From Nocardia miyunensis NBRC 108239 (GTDB lineage: Bacteria > Actinomycetota > Actinomycetes > Mycobacteriales > Mycobacteriaceae), in the NCBI RefSeq assembly GCF_001613065.1, contig NZ_BDBQ01000123.1, positions 1 to 34,409 of the forward strand: a DNA stretch of 34,409 bases. Direction: 5' to 3'. Position 1 is the first letter of the stretch. Each line of letters begins with the position of its first letter. The position numbers and the translations under genes were made by a program. A model generated the notes under the pieces. That model saw nothing but the letters and a program-made list of their open reading frames with translations. It did no database searches and was not told the DNA's origin. Of the stretch, positions 14,813 through 22,352 are shown piece after piece.

Positions 14813-15418
14813 TCACGCGTTTATTCCCACCCGCGGCCGTTTCGGGATGACCTGGTCGAAGGAGTCGACGATCCGGTCGACGAAGCCGTAATCCCTGGCC
14901 TGCTCGGCGGTGAACCAGCGATCGTGCAGCGAATCCTCGTAGATGCGGTCGAAGGGTTGCCCGGTGTCCTCGGCGATGATGCCGAGCACGGTATTCACCG
15001 TGTGTCGCAGATCGTCGGCCTGCACCTCGACCTCACCGGCGGTGCCGCCGATCCCGGACGAACCCTGATGCATCAGAATTCTGGCGTGCGGCAGGGCGAA
15101 ACGTCGCCCGGGGCTGCCCGCGGAGAGCAGGAATTGTCCTGCGCTGCAAGCCAATCCGAGAGCCAGCGTGGACACCTCGCACGGGATGAGCCGCATGGTG
15201 TCGCGGATCGCGAGCATCGAGGGAACCGAGCCGCCGGGGGAGTGGATCCACAGCGAGACGGCCCCGTCGGGATCCTCGGCGGCGAGCGTGAGCAGCTGCG
15301 TCATCAACACCGTGCCGTTGTCGTCGTCCAGCGGTCCGTCGAGTACCAGAATGCGGCGGCCGAACAGCTGTTCGCGCATCCGCCAACCGAACATCGGAGT
15401 CTTGTCGTCCTGAGCCAT
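14813..15418 (-). CDS. ATP-dependent Clp protease proteolytic subunit with intact triad
   Basis: A 201-residue ClpP homologue with a plausible catalytic triad: Ser92 (LGLACSAGQFLLSAG), His117 (RILMHQG) and Asp162 (IYEDSLHDRWF). The SPGGSVPSMLAIRDTM block is the substrate-binding strand. The Ser site is diverged from GQAASMG, being GLACSAG, so it belongs to an accessory branch. It should form a barrel, probably mixed with the Ser-less paralogue encoded 37 bases downstream, and work with ClpX or ClpC encoded elsewhere. It is first in the operon; the promoter region contains a 14-bp palindrome shared with the neighbouring XRE regulator, centred 63 bases upstream of the start codon. Confidence 0.92.
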   Translation of the reverse strand: MAQDDKTPMFGWRMREQLFGRRILVLDGPLDDDNGTVLMTQLLTLAAEDPDGAVSLWIHSPGGSVPSMLAIRDTMRLIPCEVSTLALGLACSAGQFLLSAGSPGRRFALPHARILMHQGSSGIGGTAGEVEVQADDLRHTVNTVLGIIAEDTGQPFDRIYEDSLHDRWFTAEQARDYGFVDRIVDSFDQVIPKRPRVGINA

Positions 15419-15473
15419 GCCTCCACAGTGCCGTGTGGCCGCGACGAAATCGCCCCACGCTGCCCAGAGCGGA

Positions 15474-15488
15474 TCTGCTCACAGCAGC
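15474..15488. promoter_or_regulatory. PopR-box-like palindrome in front of the clpP pair
   Basis: TCTGCT-CAC-AGCAGC. Read on the minus strand, the direction of the clpP genes, it contains CTGCTGTGAGCAGA, identical over 14 bases to the site in the XRE regulator's promoter. It is next to a GATAGT -10-like hexamer and 56 bases from the clpP start codon. Confidence 0.65.
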
Positions 15489-15806
15489 GGACTATCGAGT
15501 CGAGTTGAATTGGCGCAGAGAATATTTCGTGCGGGTAGGTCCGGCTCGCCAACTGGACGGATCCGCCCACCCCGGGATTCCGGGGCTGCCGCGTGGCGCG
15601 TGGTCTCCCTGGCCTTCGCGATGCAGAAGATTCTGGAAAGGGGAATGGGTGATGCCTGTGATCGACCTGCCTGTCGGTACCGGATCCGTGGAGGTGACCG
15701 TAACGCTCCTGCGATCGCTGGGCGTCACCTCGCTGTGTGCACGATCTCCGCGAACTTCGCGAACTGTGATGGTCGGCCCTGGTAGCAAGAGCGCATCCGG
15801 ATCCGA

Positions 15807-15840
15807 CACGGCCCCTCCCGCGTCGGCGGAAGGGGCCGTG
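15807..15840 (-). terminator. Hairpin terminator of pepN
   Basis: CACGGCCCCT (15807-15816) pairs perfectly with AGGGGCCGTG (15831-15840), 12 bases beyond the pepN stop codon on the minus strand. No T-run. Confidence 0.7.
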
Positions 15841-15852
15841 CCGGCGAATCAC

Positions 15853-18441
15853 TCAGCTGGCGTCGAACGACCTTGCGCGCAAGGAACGTTCGATGCCCGC
15901 CTTGCCCTCGACGACCAGGCGGCGCAGGGCCGGTGGGTGGTCGTCGGCGAGGAACTTGTCCGCCGCCGCGACGGCCTCGTCGGTGATCGCCCAGTGCGGG
16001 TAGAGGCCGACCACGACGGTCTGGGCCACCTCGCTGGAACGGCGCTCCCACACCGCGGGAATCTCGGCGAAGTAGCGCCCGACGTAGGGGGCGAGCAGTT
16101 CGGCCTGACCGTTCGGTGCGAAGCCGCCCACGATCGCGCGGGTGGTGATGTTCGGCAGCGAATCGTCGGTCAGCACCGAATCCCAGGCACGCTGCTTGAC
16201 CGCGGCCCGCGGGCGTGCGGTCGCTGCGGCTGCGGCCTGACGACGGCCCGCGGCGGTCGGGTCACGATCCAATTCGGCGTCGATGACCGGTGTTTCGTCG
16301 CCCTCGGCATCGATGACGCCGGACGCGGCCAGCGCCTGCACGATTCGCCAGCGCAGGTCGGTGTCGACCAGCAGGCCGGGCAGGCCCGCGTTCGCGGGAT
16401 CGTCGGACAGCAGCGCGTTCAGCACGTCGGTGTGCGCGGGGGACAGTCGCGCGCCGGTCAACGCGTTGACGAAGGCGAGCTGGTGGTCCGAGCCCGCCTC
16501 GGCGGCGCGCGCCAGCTCGAGCAGCCGGTCGGCGAATTCCGGCCAGCCGGTGGCCGCGGCCCACTCCGGATCGGCGTAGCTGCTCAGCGCGGTGTTCGCC
16601 TGCATCAGAAGACGTTGCACCACACCGATTTCCGACTCCGACCCGACGCCGCGGCGGACCAGCGCGACGAAATCGCGGGCCCGCATCTCGGCCTGCCGGG
16701 TCATCTCCCACGCCGCCGACCAGCACAGGGTGCGCGGCAGCGATTCGGCGATATCGGCGATGCGGGTGGTGACCGTCTCCAGGGACTCCGGGTCCAGCCG
16801 CACCGAGCAGTAGGTGAGATCGTCGTCGTTGATCAGCACCAGTTTGCCGCGCTCCACGCCGATCAGTTCGGGCACCTCGGTGCGCTCGGCGGCGGCCACG
16901 TCGAGCTCTATGCGCTTGGTGCGCACCAGCTTTCCGTCGTGATCGTCGTAGACGCCGATGGCCAGGCGATGTGTCCGGCGCTCACCGGCGCCGGGCGCGG
17001 CCCCCTCCTGCACCACCGCGAACGAGGTGAATTTGCCGTCGGCCACCTCGAACTCCGGGCGCAGGATGTTCAGGCCGGTGGTCTTGAGCCACTGCGCACC
17101 CCAGCTGGAAAGGTCACGGCCGGAGGACTTTTCGAGCGCGCCCACCAGATCGTCGAATGTGGCGTTGCCGTAGGCGTGTTCGGCGAAGTAGTCGCGCAGT
17201 CCGGCCAGGAACGGCTCACGGCCGACGTAGGCGACCAACTGCTTGAGCACCGAAGCGCCCTTGGCGTAGGTGATTCCGTCGAAGTTCACCTCGACCGCGG
17301 CCAGATCCGGAATGTCCGCGGCGATCGGATGGGTCGAGGGCAACTGGTCCTGACGGTACGCCCACGACTTCTCCACATTCGCGAAAGTGGTCCAGGCGCT
17401 GGTGTATTCGGTCGCCGAGGTCTGGGCCAGGACCGAGGCGAAGGTCGCGAAGGACTCGTTCAGCCACAGGTCGTCCCACCACTTCATGGTGACCAGATCG
17501 CCGAACCACATGTGTGCCATCTCGTGCAGCACGGTCTCGCAGCGGCGCTCGTAGGAGGCGCGAGTCACCTTGGAGCGGAACACGTAATCCTCGAGGAAGG
17601 TGACCGCGCCCGCGTTCTCCATTGCGCCGGCGTTGAATTCGGGGACGAACAGCTGGTCGTACTTGCCGAACGCGTACGGCACACCGAAATTGGCGTGGTA
17701 GAAGCCGAAGCCCTGTTTGGTCTCGGTGAACAGCCGCTCGGCGTCCATGTGCTCGGCCAGCGACGCGCGGCAGTAGATGCCCAGCGGGATGCTGCCGTGA
17801 GCGTCGGTGTAGCTGTCGGTCCATTTCGCGTACGGACCGGCGATCAGCGCCACCAGATAGGTGCTCATCTTCGGGGTGGTGGCGAAGGTGTGCCGCACGA
17901 CCGACCCGGACGGCTGAGTATCGGTTGCGGCTCCGTTGGAGATCACCTCCCAGTCCTGCGGCGCGGTGACGGAGATGTCGTAGGTGGCCTTCAGGTCGGG
18001 CTGGTCGAAGCAGGCGAACATCCGCTTGGCATCGGCGGTTTCGAACTGCGAGTACAGATAGACCTTGTCGTCGGTGGGGTCGACGAACCGATGCAGGCCC
18101 TCACCGGTGTGCGAGTATTCGGCATCGGCCTCGACGACGAGTTCGTTGCGCTCGGCCAGGCCGGTCAGCGTGAGCCCCACGGATTCGTCGTACTCGCCGA
18201 TCTCGACCGGCACGCCGTTGAGCACGGCGGACCGCACACCGGCCCCGACGAAGTCGACGAACGTCTCCGCCCCGGGCTGCGCGGTGAACGTGACGGTGGA
18301 GCGGGAGAAGAACGTCTCGCCCGTGCTCGCGGCAGGCTCGGTCGGCTGGCCCGTCAGATCGAGTTCGACGCGATAGTTCTCCACGCTGATCGTCGCGGCC
18401 CGTGCAATCGCCTGCTCACGGGTGAGGTTCGGTGCGGACAA
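15853..18441 (-). CDS. pepN: Aminopeptidase N, M1 family zinc metallopeptidase
   Basis: An 862-residue protein matching the length of the mycobacterial enzyme. It carries the exopeptidase motif GAMEN (FNAGAMENAGAVTF, near residue 270) and the zinc site HEMAH (VLHEMAHMWFGD, near 305), with the third ligand Glu in LNESFATF about 20 residues later. The C-terminal part is the long ERAP1-like helical domain. It removes N-terminal residues from peptides in the cytoplasm. The start is TTG at 18441, five bases after GAAGGAG (18453-18447), giving an N-terminus SAPNLTREQAIARAA like other actinobacterial PepN. It is divergent from purC and followed by a strong hairpin. Confidence 0.95.
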   Translation of the reverse strand: MSAPNLTREQAIARAATISVENYRVELDLTGQPTEPAASTGETFFSRSTVTFTAQPGAETFVDFVGAGVRSAVLNGVPVEIGEYDESVGLTLTGLAERNELVVEADAEYSHTGEGLHRFVDPTDDKVYLYSQFETADAKRMFACFDQPDLKATYDISVTAPQDWEVISNGAATDTQPSGSVVRHTFATTPKMSTYLVALIAGPYAKWTDSYTDAHGSIPLGIYCRASLAEHMDAERLFTETKQGFGFYHANFGVPYAFGKYDQLFVPEFNAGAMENAGAVTFLEDYVFRSKVTRASYERRCETVLHEMAHMWFGDLVTMKWWDDLWLNESFATFASVLAQTSATEYTSAWTTFANVEKSWAYRQDQLPSTHPIAADIPDLAAVEVNFDGITYAKGASVLKQLVAYVGREPFLAGLRDYFAEHAYGNATFDDLVGALEKSSGRDLSSWGAQWLKTTGLNILRPEFEVADGKFTSFAVVQEGAAPGAGERRTHRLAIGVYDDHDGKLVRTKRIELDVAAAERTEVPELIGVERGKLVLINDDDLTYCSVRLDPESLETVTTRIADIAESLPRTLCWSAAWEMTRQAEMRARDFVALVRRGVGSESEIGVVQRLLMQANTALSSYADPEWAAATGWPEFADRLLELARAAEAGSDHQLAFVNALTGARLSPAHTDVLNALLSDDPANAGLPGLLVDTDLRWRIVQALAASGVIDAEGDETPVIDAELDRDPTAAGRRQAAAAATARPRAAVKQRAWDSVLTDDSLPNITTRAIVGGFAPNGQAELLAPYVGRYFAEIPAVWERRSSEVAQTVVVGLYPHWAITDEAVAAADKFLADDHPPALRRLVVEGKAGIERSLRARSFDAS

Positions 18442-18753
18442 GGAGACTCCTTCGCTGGTCGGAGAACTGTGCCGGGCAGGCTGCCCCCTCCGGTCCGTGG
18501 AGCGGGCGGCACTGTCGGCTCGGTGCGTCGTGCGGTCCGCCTCCCGCGGGCGCCGACCGGGATCACCTGTCGTGCACGGGTGCGAACGCAACGATGCCCA
18601 GAATGCCACGTCGTCGGAGAGCGGGGGCGTGTGCAGCCCCCGACCGGCGGCGGGGTGCGCCTCGGTAGGCTGTGCGGCGTCCGCGTCGCTCGGGTGTCGA
18701 GCGCGCAGGGTCGGCAATCGGGTGATTCACCGGCGCGCATACGAGGAGGACAG
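18442..18753. other. Divergent intergenic region pepN / purC
   Basis: 312 bases without a supportable gene. It carries the ribosome binding sites of both TTG-started neighbours (GAAGGAG at 18453-18447, minus; GAGGAGG at 18743-18749, plus) and presumably both promoters. I see no clear -35/-10 pair, riboswitch or PurR-type site. Confidence 0.4.
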
Positions 18754-19590
18754 TTGAAGCACATCCACGCGGGTAAGGTGCGCGATCTGTACGAGGACGG
18801 CGATTCGCTGATCCTGGTCGCCTCGGACCGGGTCTCGGTCTACGACGTGGTGCTGCCGACGCCGATCCCCGACAAGGGCGCGCTGCTGACGCAGCTGTCG
18901 AACTGGTGGTTCGACCATCTGTCCGGCATCCCGAACCACGTGCTGTCGACCACGGATGTGCCCGCGGAATTCGCCGGACGCGCGGTCCGGGTGAAGTCGT
19001 TGAAGATGGTGCAGGTGGAATGCATCGCACGCGGTTACCTGTCGGGCTCGGGTCTGAAGGAGTACCAGCGCACCGGCTCGGTCTCGGGCATCGCGCTGCC
19101 GCCGGGTCTGCGCGAGGGCGACCGGCTGCCCGAGCCGATCTTCACCCCGACCACCAAGGCATCGGTGGGCCACGATGAGCCGATCACCTTCGACGACGTC
19201 GTCGCCCAGGAGGGCCGCGAGGTGGCCGAACGCCTGCGCGACCTGACCCTCGAGATCTACACCCGCGGCGCGGCCCACGCCGCCGAACGCGGTGTGATCA
19301 TCGCCGATACGAAGGTCGAATTCGGCTGGGACGCAGACGTTCTCACCCTCGGCGACGAGGTCCTCACCTCCGACTCCTCCCGCTACTGGCCCGCCGCCCA
19401 GTGGCAGCCCGGCCATCCCCAGCCCTCCTTCGACAAACAGTTCGTCCGAGACTGGTCCACCTCCACCGGCTGGAACAAGGAGTACCCGGGCCCCGAGATC
19501 CCGGACGACATCGCCACCGCCACCCGCCAGAAGTACCAGGAGGCGTACGAGCTCATCACCGGAAAACCCTGGACCTCCCCGCAGTCCTGA
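18754..19590 (+). CDS. purC: Phosphoribosylaminoimidazole-succinocarboxamide synthase (SAICAR synthetase)
   Basis: A 278-residue enzyme of purine synthesis that joins aspartate to CAIR using ATP. The family pattern is clear: HAGKVRDLYEDGDSLILVASDRVSVYDVVL at the N-terminus, the nucleotide loop, KMVQVECIARGYLSGSG, and IADTKVEFGW followed by LTLGDEVLTSDSSRYWP, which carry ATP and substrate contacts. The start is TTG at 18754, three bases after GAGGAGGA, giving a protein beginning KHIHAGKVRDLY. No other pur gene is visible in the window. The same frame stays open far upstream as antisense to pepN, but that is not coding. Confidence 0.94.
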   Translation: MKHIHAGKVRDLYEDGDSLILVASDRVSVYDVVLPTPIPDKGALLTQLSNWWFDHLSGIPNHVLSTTDVPAEFAGRAVRVKSLKMVQVECIARGYLSGSGLKEYQRTGSVSGIALPPGLREGDRLPEPIFTPTTKASVGHDEPITFDDVVAQEGREVAERLRDLTLEIYTRGAAHAAERGVIIADTKVEFGWDADVLTLGDEVLTSDSSRYWPAAQWQPGHPQPSFDKQFVRDWSTSTGWNKEYPGPEIPDDIATATRQKYQEAYELITGKPWTSPQS

Positions 19591-19659
19591 TCCGCACGTT
19601 TCCGATCGGGAGGATAGCTCCTGCGGCGATGTCGAGTTCGGATCAGCGGAGCGGGATGC

Positions 19660-20157
19660 TCAGTTGTTGAGTTCCACTGATACCCCGGCGATTTCGATCG
19701 GTACGTTGATGGGGTTGGTCGTTGTGTTGCGGTAACGGTTTTCGGTCGGTGTCGTGTGCAACGTCCATAGCTCGCGATCTGGGTCGACGATCAGATATAC
19801 CGGGACACCACCTGTGGCGTAGATGCTCGTCTTGTCCACGTAGTCGGTTTCCCTGCTGCTGTCCGCGACAACCTCGACGAAGGCCAGTGCCTTGGAGGCA
19901 TGCAATTCCGCATTTCTGTGGAAGATGCCGACATCCGGGGCCTTGGCTCGCTCGCCGGTGCCAGGAATCTTGACATCGGAGGTGGTCCGCAGGCTCGGAG
20001 CATTCAGCCGGATGCGGAAATCGATGTCGGAGATGATTCGCCAATGCTCGGACCGTTGTGGCGATACGACGATTACCTCCCCCTTGGCATCGGCCCGGAA
20101 ACCCTCCGGCACTTCCATTTCCGCTGCGAGCTCAACCAGCTCATTGTGCAAACTCAT
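19660..20157 (-). CDS. Uma2 family (DUF820) putative PD-(D/E)XK nuclease-fold protein
   Basis: A 165-residue protein of the Uma2/DUF820 family. The nuclease-fold core is visible as KAPDVGIFHR (Asp of the PD motif), LAFVEVVADSSRETD (ExV strand) and DKTSIYATGGVPVYLIVD, the characteristic Lys helix and final strand. Uma2 proteins are abundant in actinobacteria and cyanobacteria, often in many copies, and their role is not known. ATG at 20157 has AGGAG a few bases upstream. It stands alone between purC (convergent) and the sigma factor gene (same strand). Confidence 0.85.
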   Translation of the reverse strand: MSLHNELVELAAEMEVPEGFRADAKGEVIVVSPQRSEHWRIISDIDFRIRLNAPSLRTTSDVKIPGTGERAKAPDVGIFHRNAELHASKALAFVEVVADSSRETDYVDKTSIYATGGVPVYLIVDPDRELWTLHTTPTENRYRNTTTNPINVPIEIAGVSVELNN

Positions 20158-20253
20158 AGGGGCTCCTGGTGTTGCAGTCGGTGACTTCCTGCTCAGCAGC
20201 CTGCCGCAGCTGACCGCTGACCTGGGTTGCATCCATGTCCGATAGGCGCGGGA

Positions 20254-21699
20254 TCAGCGATCGGGATCTCGCCCAGACATTAGTGCAGTCCGCGACCTGG
20301 CGGCGCGCAGGAGCAGGTAGTCGCGTTCGGGGGTGCTGGTTGTGTGGCGGGCCGCGGCGGTGTAGCAGGCGATGGCTTCGGGGTGGTTTCCTGCCATTTC
20401 GTGGAGGTGGCCTCGGACCGCGTCGAGGCGGTGGGTGCCGGACAGGGCGGGCTCCAGATCGGTTGTCATTGCCAGGGCCGCGGCGGGGCCGTGGACCATG
20501 GCCGTGGCTATCGCGCGGTTCAGGGTGATCATCGGGTTGGGGGTGCGGGCCTCCAATTTGTTGTACAGCAACAGGATTCGGGGCCAGTCGGTGTCTTCGG
20601 CGTGGCGGGCCTGGGCGTGCAGGGCCGCGATGGCGGCTTGGAGGCGGTAGGGGCCGTCCAGGCCGGTGGTGATGGCCGTGGTGGCCAGCCGGATGCCCTC
20701 GGTGAGTTGTGCGCGGTTCCAGCGGGTTCGGTTCTGTTCGGGCAGCGGGATCAACTCGCCGCTGGGGCCGGTGCGGGCCGCGCGGCGGGCGTCGGTGAGC
20801 AGCATCAGGGCGAGCAGGGCGGTTACCTCGGGGTCGTCCGGGAGGAGACGGTGGGCGATCCGGGTCAGCCGGATCGCCTCGGTGGCAAGATCGGCGCGGT
20901 GCACGGTCCGGCCCGTCGAGGCGGTGTGGCCCTCGGTGAACATCAGGTACAGCACGTGCAGCACCGATTCACGTCGATCGGTCCACGCGGCGGTCTCGGT
21001 TCGCTCCGAGAGGGCGAAGGGGCGTTCCAGAGTCGCGAGACGTTTCTTCGCTCGCGAAATCCGTTGCGCCATTGTTGTTTCCGGAATCAGGAAGGCGTGG
21101 GCGATCTCCTCGGTGGTGAGCCCGCCCACCGCGCGCAGGGTCAGTGCGATCGCGCTCGCCGGTGACAGCGCGGGATGGCAGCACAGCAGCAACAGTGTGA
21201 GGGTGTCCTCGCGCGCGGGCTCGATATCGTTGTGCGGCTGCGCTTCTCGCGTCGCGGCGGTGACCTCGCGGTTGCGCCGGGCGATGTCGGCCCGCACCGC
21301 GTCGGTCATCCGTCGCTGTGCGACCTGGATCAACCAGGCCCGGGGATTGTCCGGCAGACCGGCCTCTGGCCACTGCGTCGTGGCCGCCAGCATCGCCTCC
21401 TGCACCGCGTCCTCGGCCGCATCGAAGTCCCCGAACCGCCGCGCCAGCACCCCGAGCACCGTCGGAGCCACTTCCCGCAAGAGGTACGCGATCTCGACAT
21501 CGTGCCGATCGGCCTCTGTGTGACTCGATCTCGTGCTCGTATCGGAGCGTGAGGTCGACGCCTCGGTCCGGGAGGTTCCCGGATGGGGGACAGGTGATAC
21601 CGGATCGTGGCCGGTAGCCGGATGACGTTCCGGTGCAACGCGTTCAGGATTCGGCGACGGCATGTCCTTGCAGTCCGATGGTGTGTCCGGGGTGTCCAT
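20254..21699 (-). CDS. ECF RNA polymerase sigma factor with DUF6596 domain (ECF42 type)
   Basis: A 481-residue sigma factor. Sigma region 2 is at about 72-135 (LLREVAPTVLGVLARRFGDFDAAEDAVQEAM, then WLIQVAQRRMTD). Region 4 is at about 165-220 (LRAVGGLTTEEIAHAFLIPETTMAQRISRAKKRL in outline). The long C-terminal extension starts with RRESVLHVLYLMFTEGH (DUF6596) and continues with TPR-like helices, the mark of the ECF42 group. ECF42 genes are known to be linked to genes for DGPF/YCII proteins, and one lies directly upstream here, 35 bases away. No anti-sigma factor is seen. The first 65 residues are unusually Ser/Thr/Pro-rich; a second ATG at 21663 is possible, so the start is uncertain. Confidence 0.9.
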   Translation of the reverse strand: MDTPDTPSDCKDMPSPNPERVAPERHPATGHDPVSPVPHPGTSRTEASTSRSDTSTRSSHTEADRHDVEIAYLLREVAPTVLGVLARRFGDFDAAEDAVQEAMLAATTQWPEAGLPDNPRAWLIQVAQRRMTDAVRADIARRNREVTAATREAQPHNDIEPAREDTLTLLLLCCHPALSPASAIALTLRAVGGLTTEEIAHAFLIPETTMAQRISRAKKRLATLERPFALSERTETAAWTDRRESVLHVLYLMFTEGHTASTGRTVHRADLATEAIRLTRIAHRLLPDDPEVTALLALMLLTDARRAARTGPSGELIPLPEQNRTRWNRAQLTEGIRLATTAITTGLDGPYRLQAAIAALHAQARHAEDTDWPRILLLYNKLEARTPNPMITLNRAIATAMVHGPAAALAMTTDLEPALSGTHRLDAVRGHLHEMAGNHPEAIACYTAAARHTTSTPERDYLLLRAARSRTALMSGRDPDR

Positions 21700-21734
21700 G
21701 CTCTCGGATCCCTATGCGGTGGAGAATGATTCGG

Positions 21735-22136
21735 TCACGAGTCGACGGCGGGGGCGTCCATCACCTGACGGACTTCGATGCGTTCGCCGATGGGTTTGCC
21801 GCCCGGCCCGGGAGCGGCCGAGGCTTGCGCGGCGATCGCGACAGCGCGCTCGGGGGTGTCGACGTCGACGATCCAGTATCCGGCCAGGAACTCCTTGGTC
21901 TCGGGGAACGGCCCATCGGTCACCACCGGCGCGGAGCGGCCGTCGGAGCTGACCACCCGCGCCTGGTCCGGGTAGGCCAGGCCCTGGGCGTCGACGAGCT
22001 CACCGGAGTCGCGCAACTGTTCGCCCAGCATGCGCTGGAAATCGATGTGCGCGGCGATCTCCTCCGGCGTCCACTCGGTGATCGGGGTGTCGCAGTACTC
22101 GGCGGGCGCATAGGTCTTCAACAGCATGTACTTCAC
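21735..22136 (-). CDS. YCII/DGPF domain protein
   Basis: A 133-residue protein of the YCII-related family: KYMLLKTYAP at the start, then TDGPFPETKEFLAGYWIVDVD, which contains the DGPF motif that names the group, and a C-terminal EVRQVMD. The fold is ferredoxin-like and no enzymatic activity is established for this group. The GTG start at 22136 follows AGGAG. It is the first gene of an operon with the ECF42-type sigma factor, the standard pairing; in such pairs the sigma factor usually drives the DGPF gene. Confidence 0.9.
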   Translation of the reverse strand: MKYMLLKTYAPAEYCDTPITEWTPEEIAAHIDFQRMLGEQLRDSGELVDAQGLAYPDQARVVSSDGRSAPVVTDGPFPETKEFLAGYWIVDVDTPERAVAIAAQASAAPGPGGKPIGERIEVRQVMDAPAVDS

Positions 22137-22352
22137 GGTCGGCTCCTGAATCTGTTCGCCTTTGCTCGGCATCGGCCAGCCGCACGATCCCGCCGGGACG
22201 CCATCTCGACGTTGTCGCCACGTCATTACCCGGCTCGTGTTCGTCGGCGAGACGAGCCGCGAACAATGCTGCGTGCCTTTGCTTCGCATCGGTGTTTTCC
22301 GGTAGGTCGGAGCCGGGGGGCGAAAATCATCGCATCCACTAAGTGACGTGCG

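Larger units (their letters stand above)
15419..15852. other. Intergenic stretch upstream of the clpP pair
   Basis: This 434-base stretch lies between the clpP start and the pepN stop. It holds the clpP promoter with the shared palindrome and a possible minus-strand -10, GATAGT (15496-15491). A good ribosome-binding-like sequence (GGAAAGGGG near 15637) precedes ATG codons at 15643 and 15652, but the first gives only a short peptide of unknown type and the second has no stop for thousands of bases, so I call no gene. The pepN terminator hairpin is at its right end. Confidence 0.4.

Noticed and set aside
15643..15800. Short plus-strand reading frames with a good ribosome-binding-like sequence upstream of the clpP promoter
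   Set aside because: One gives a peptide of under 50 residues without recognisable features and the other has no proper end; codon pattern is not gene-like. Kept only as a remark on the intergenic stretch.
15433..18753. A very long plus-strand open frame running from before pepN into purC
   Set aside because: It is antisense to pepN, which has all its catalytic motifs on the other strand; the frame is open only because of the high GC content. Only the part from the TTG at 18754 (purC) is real.
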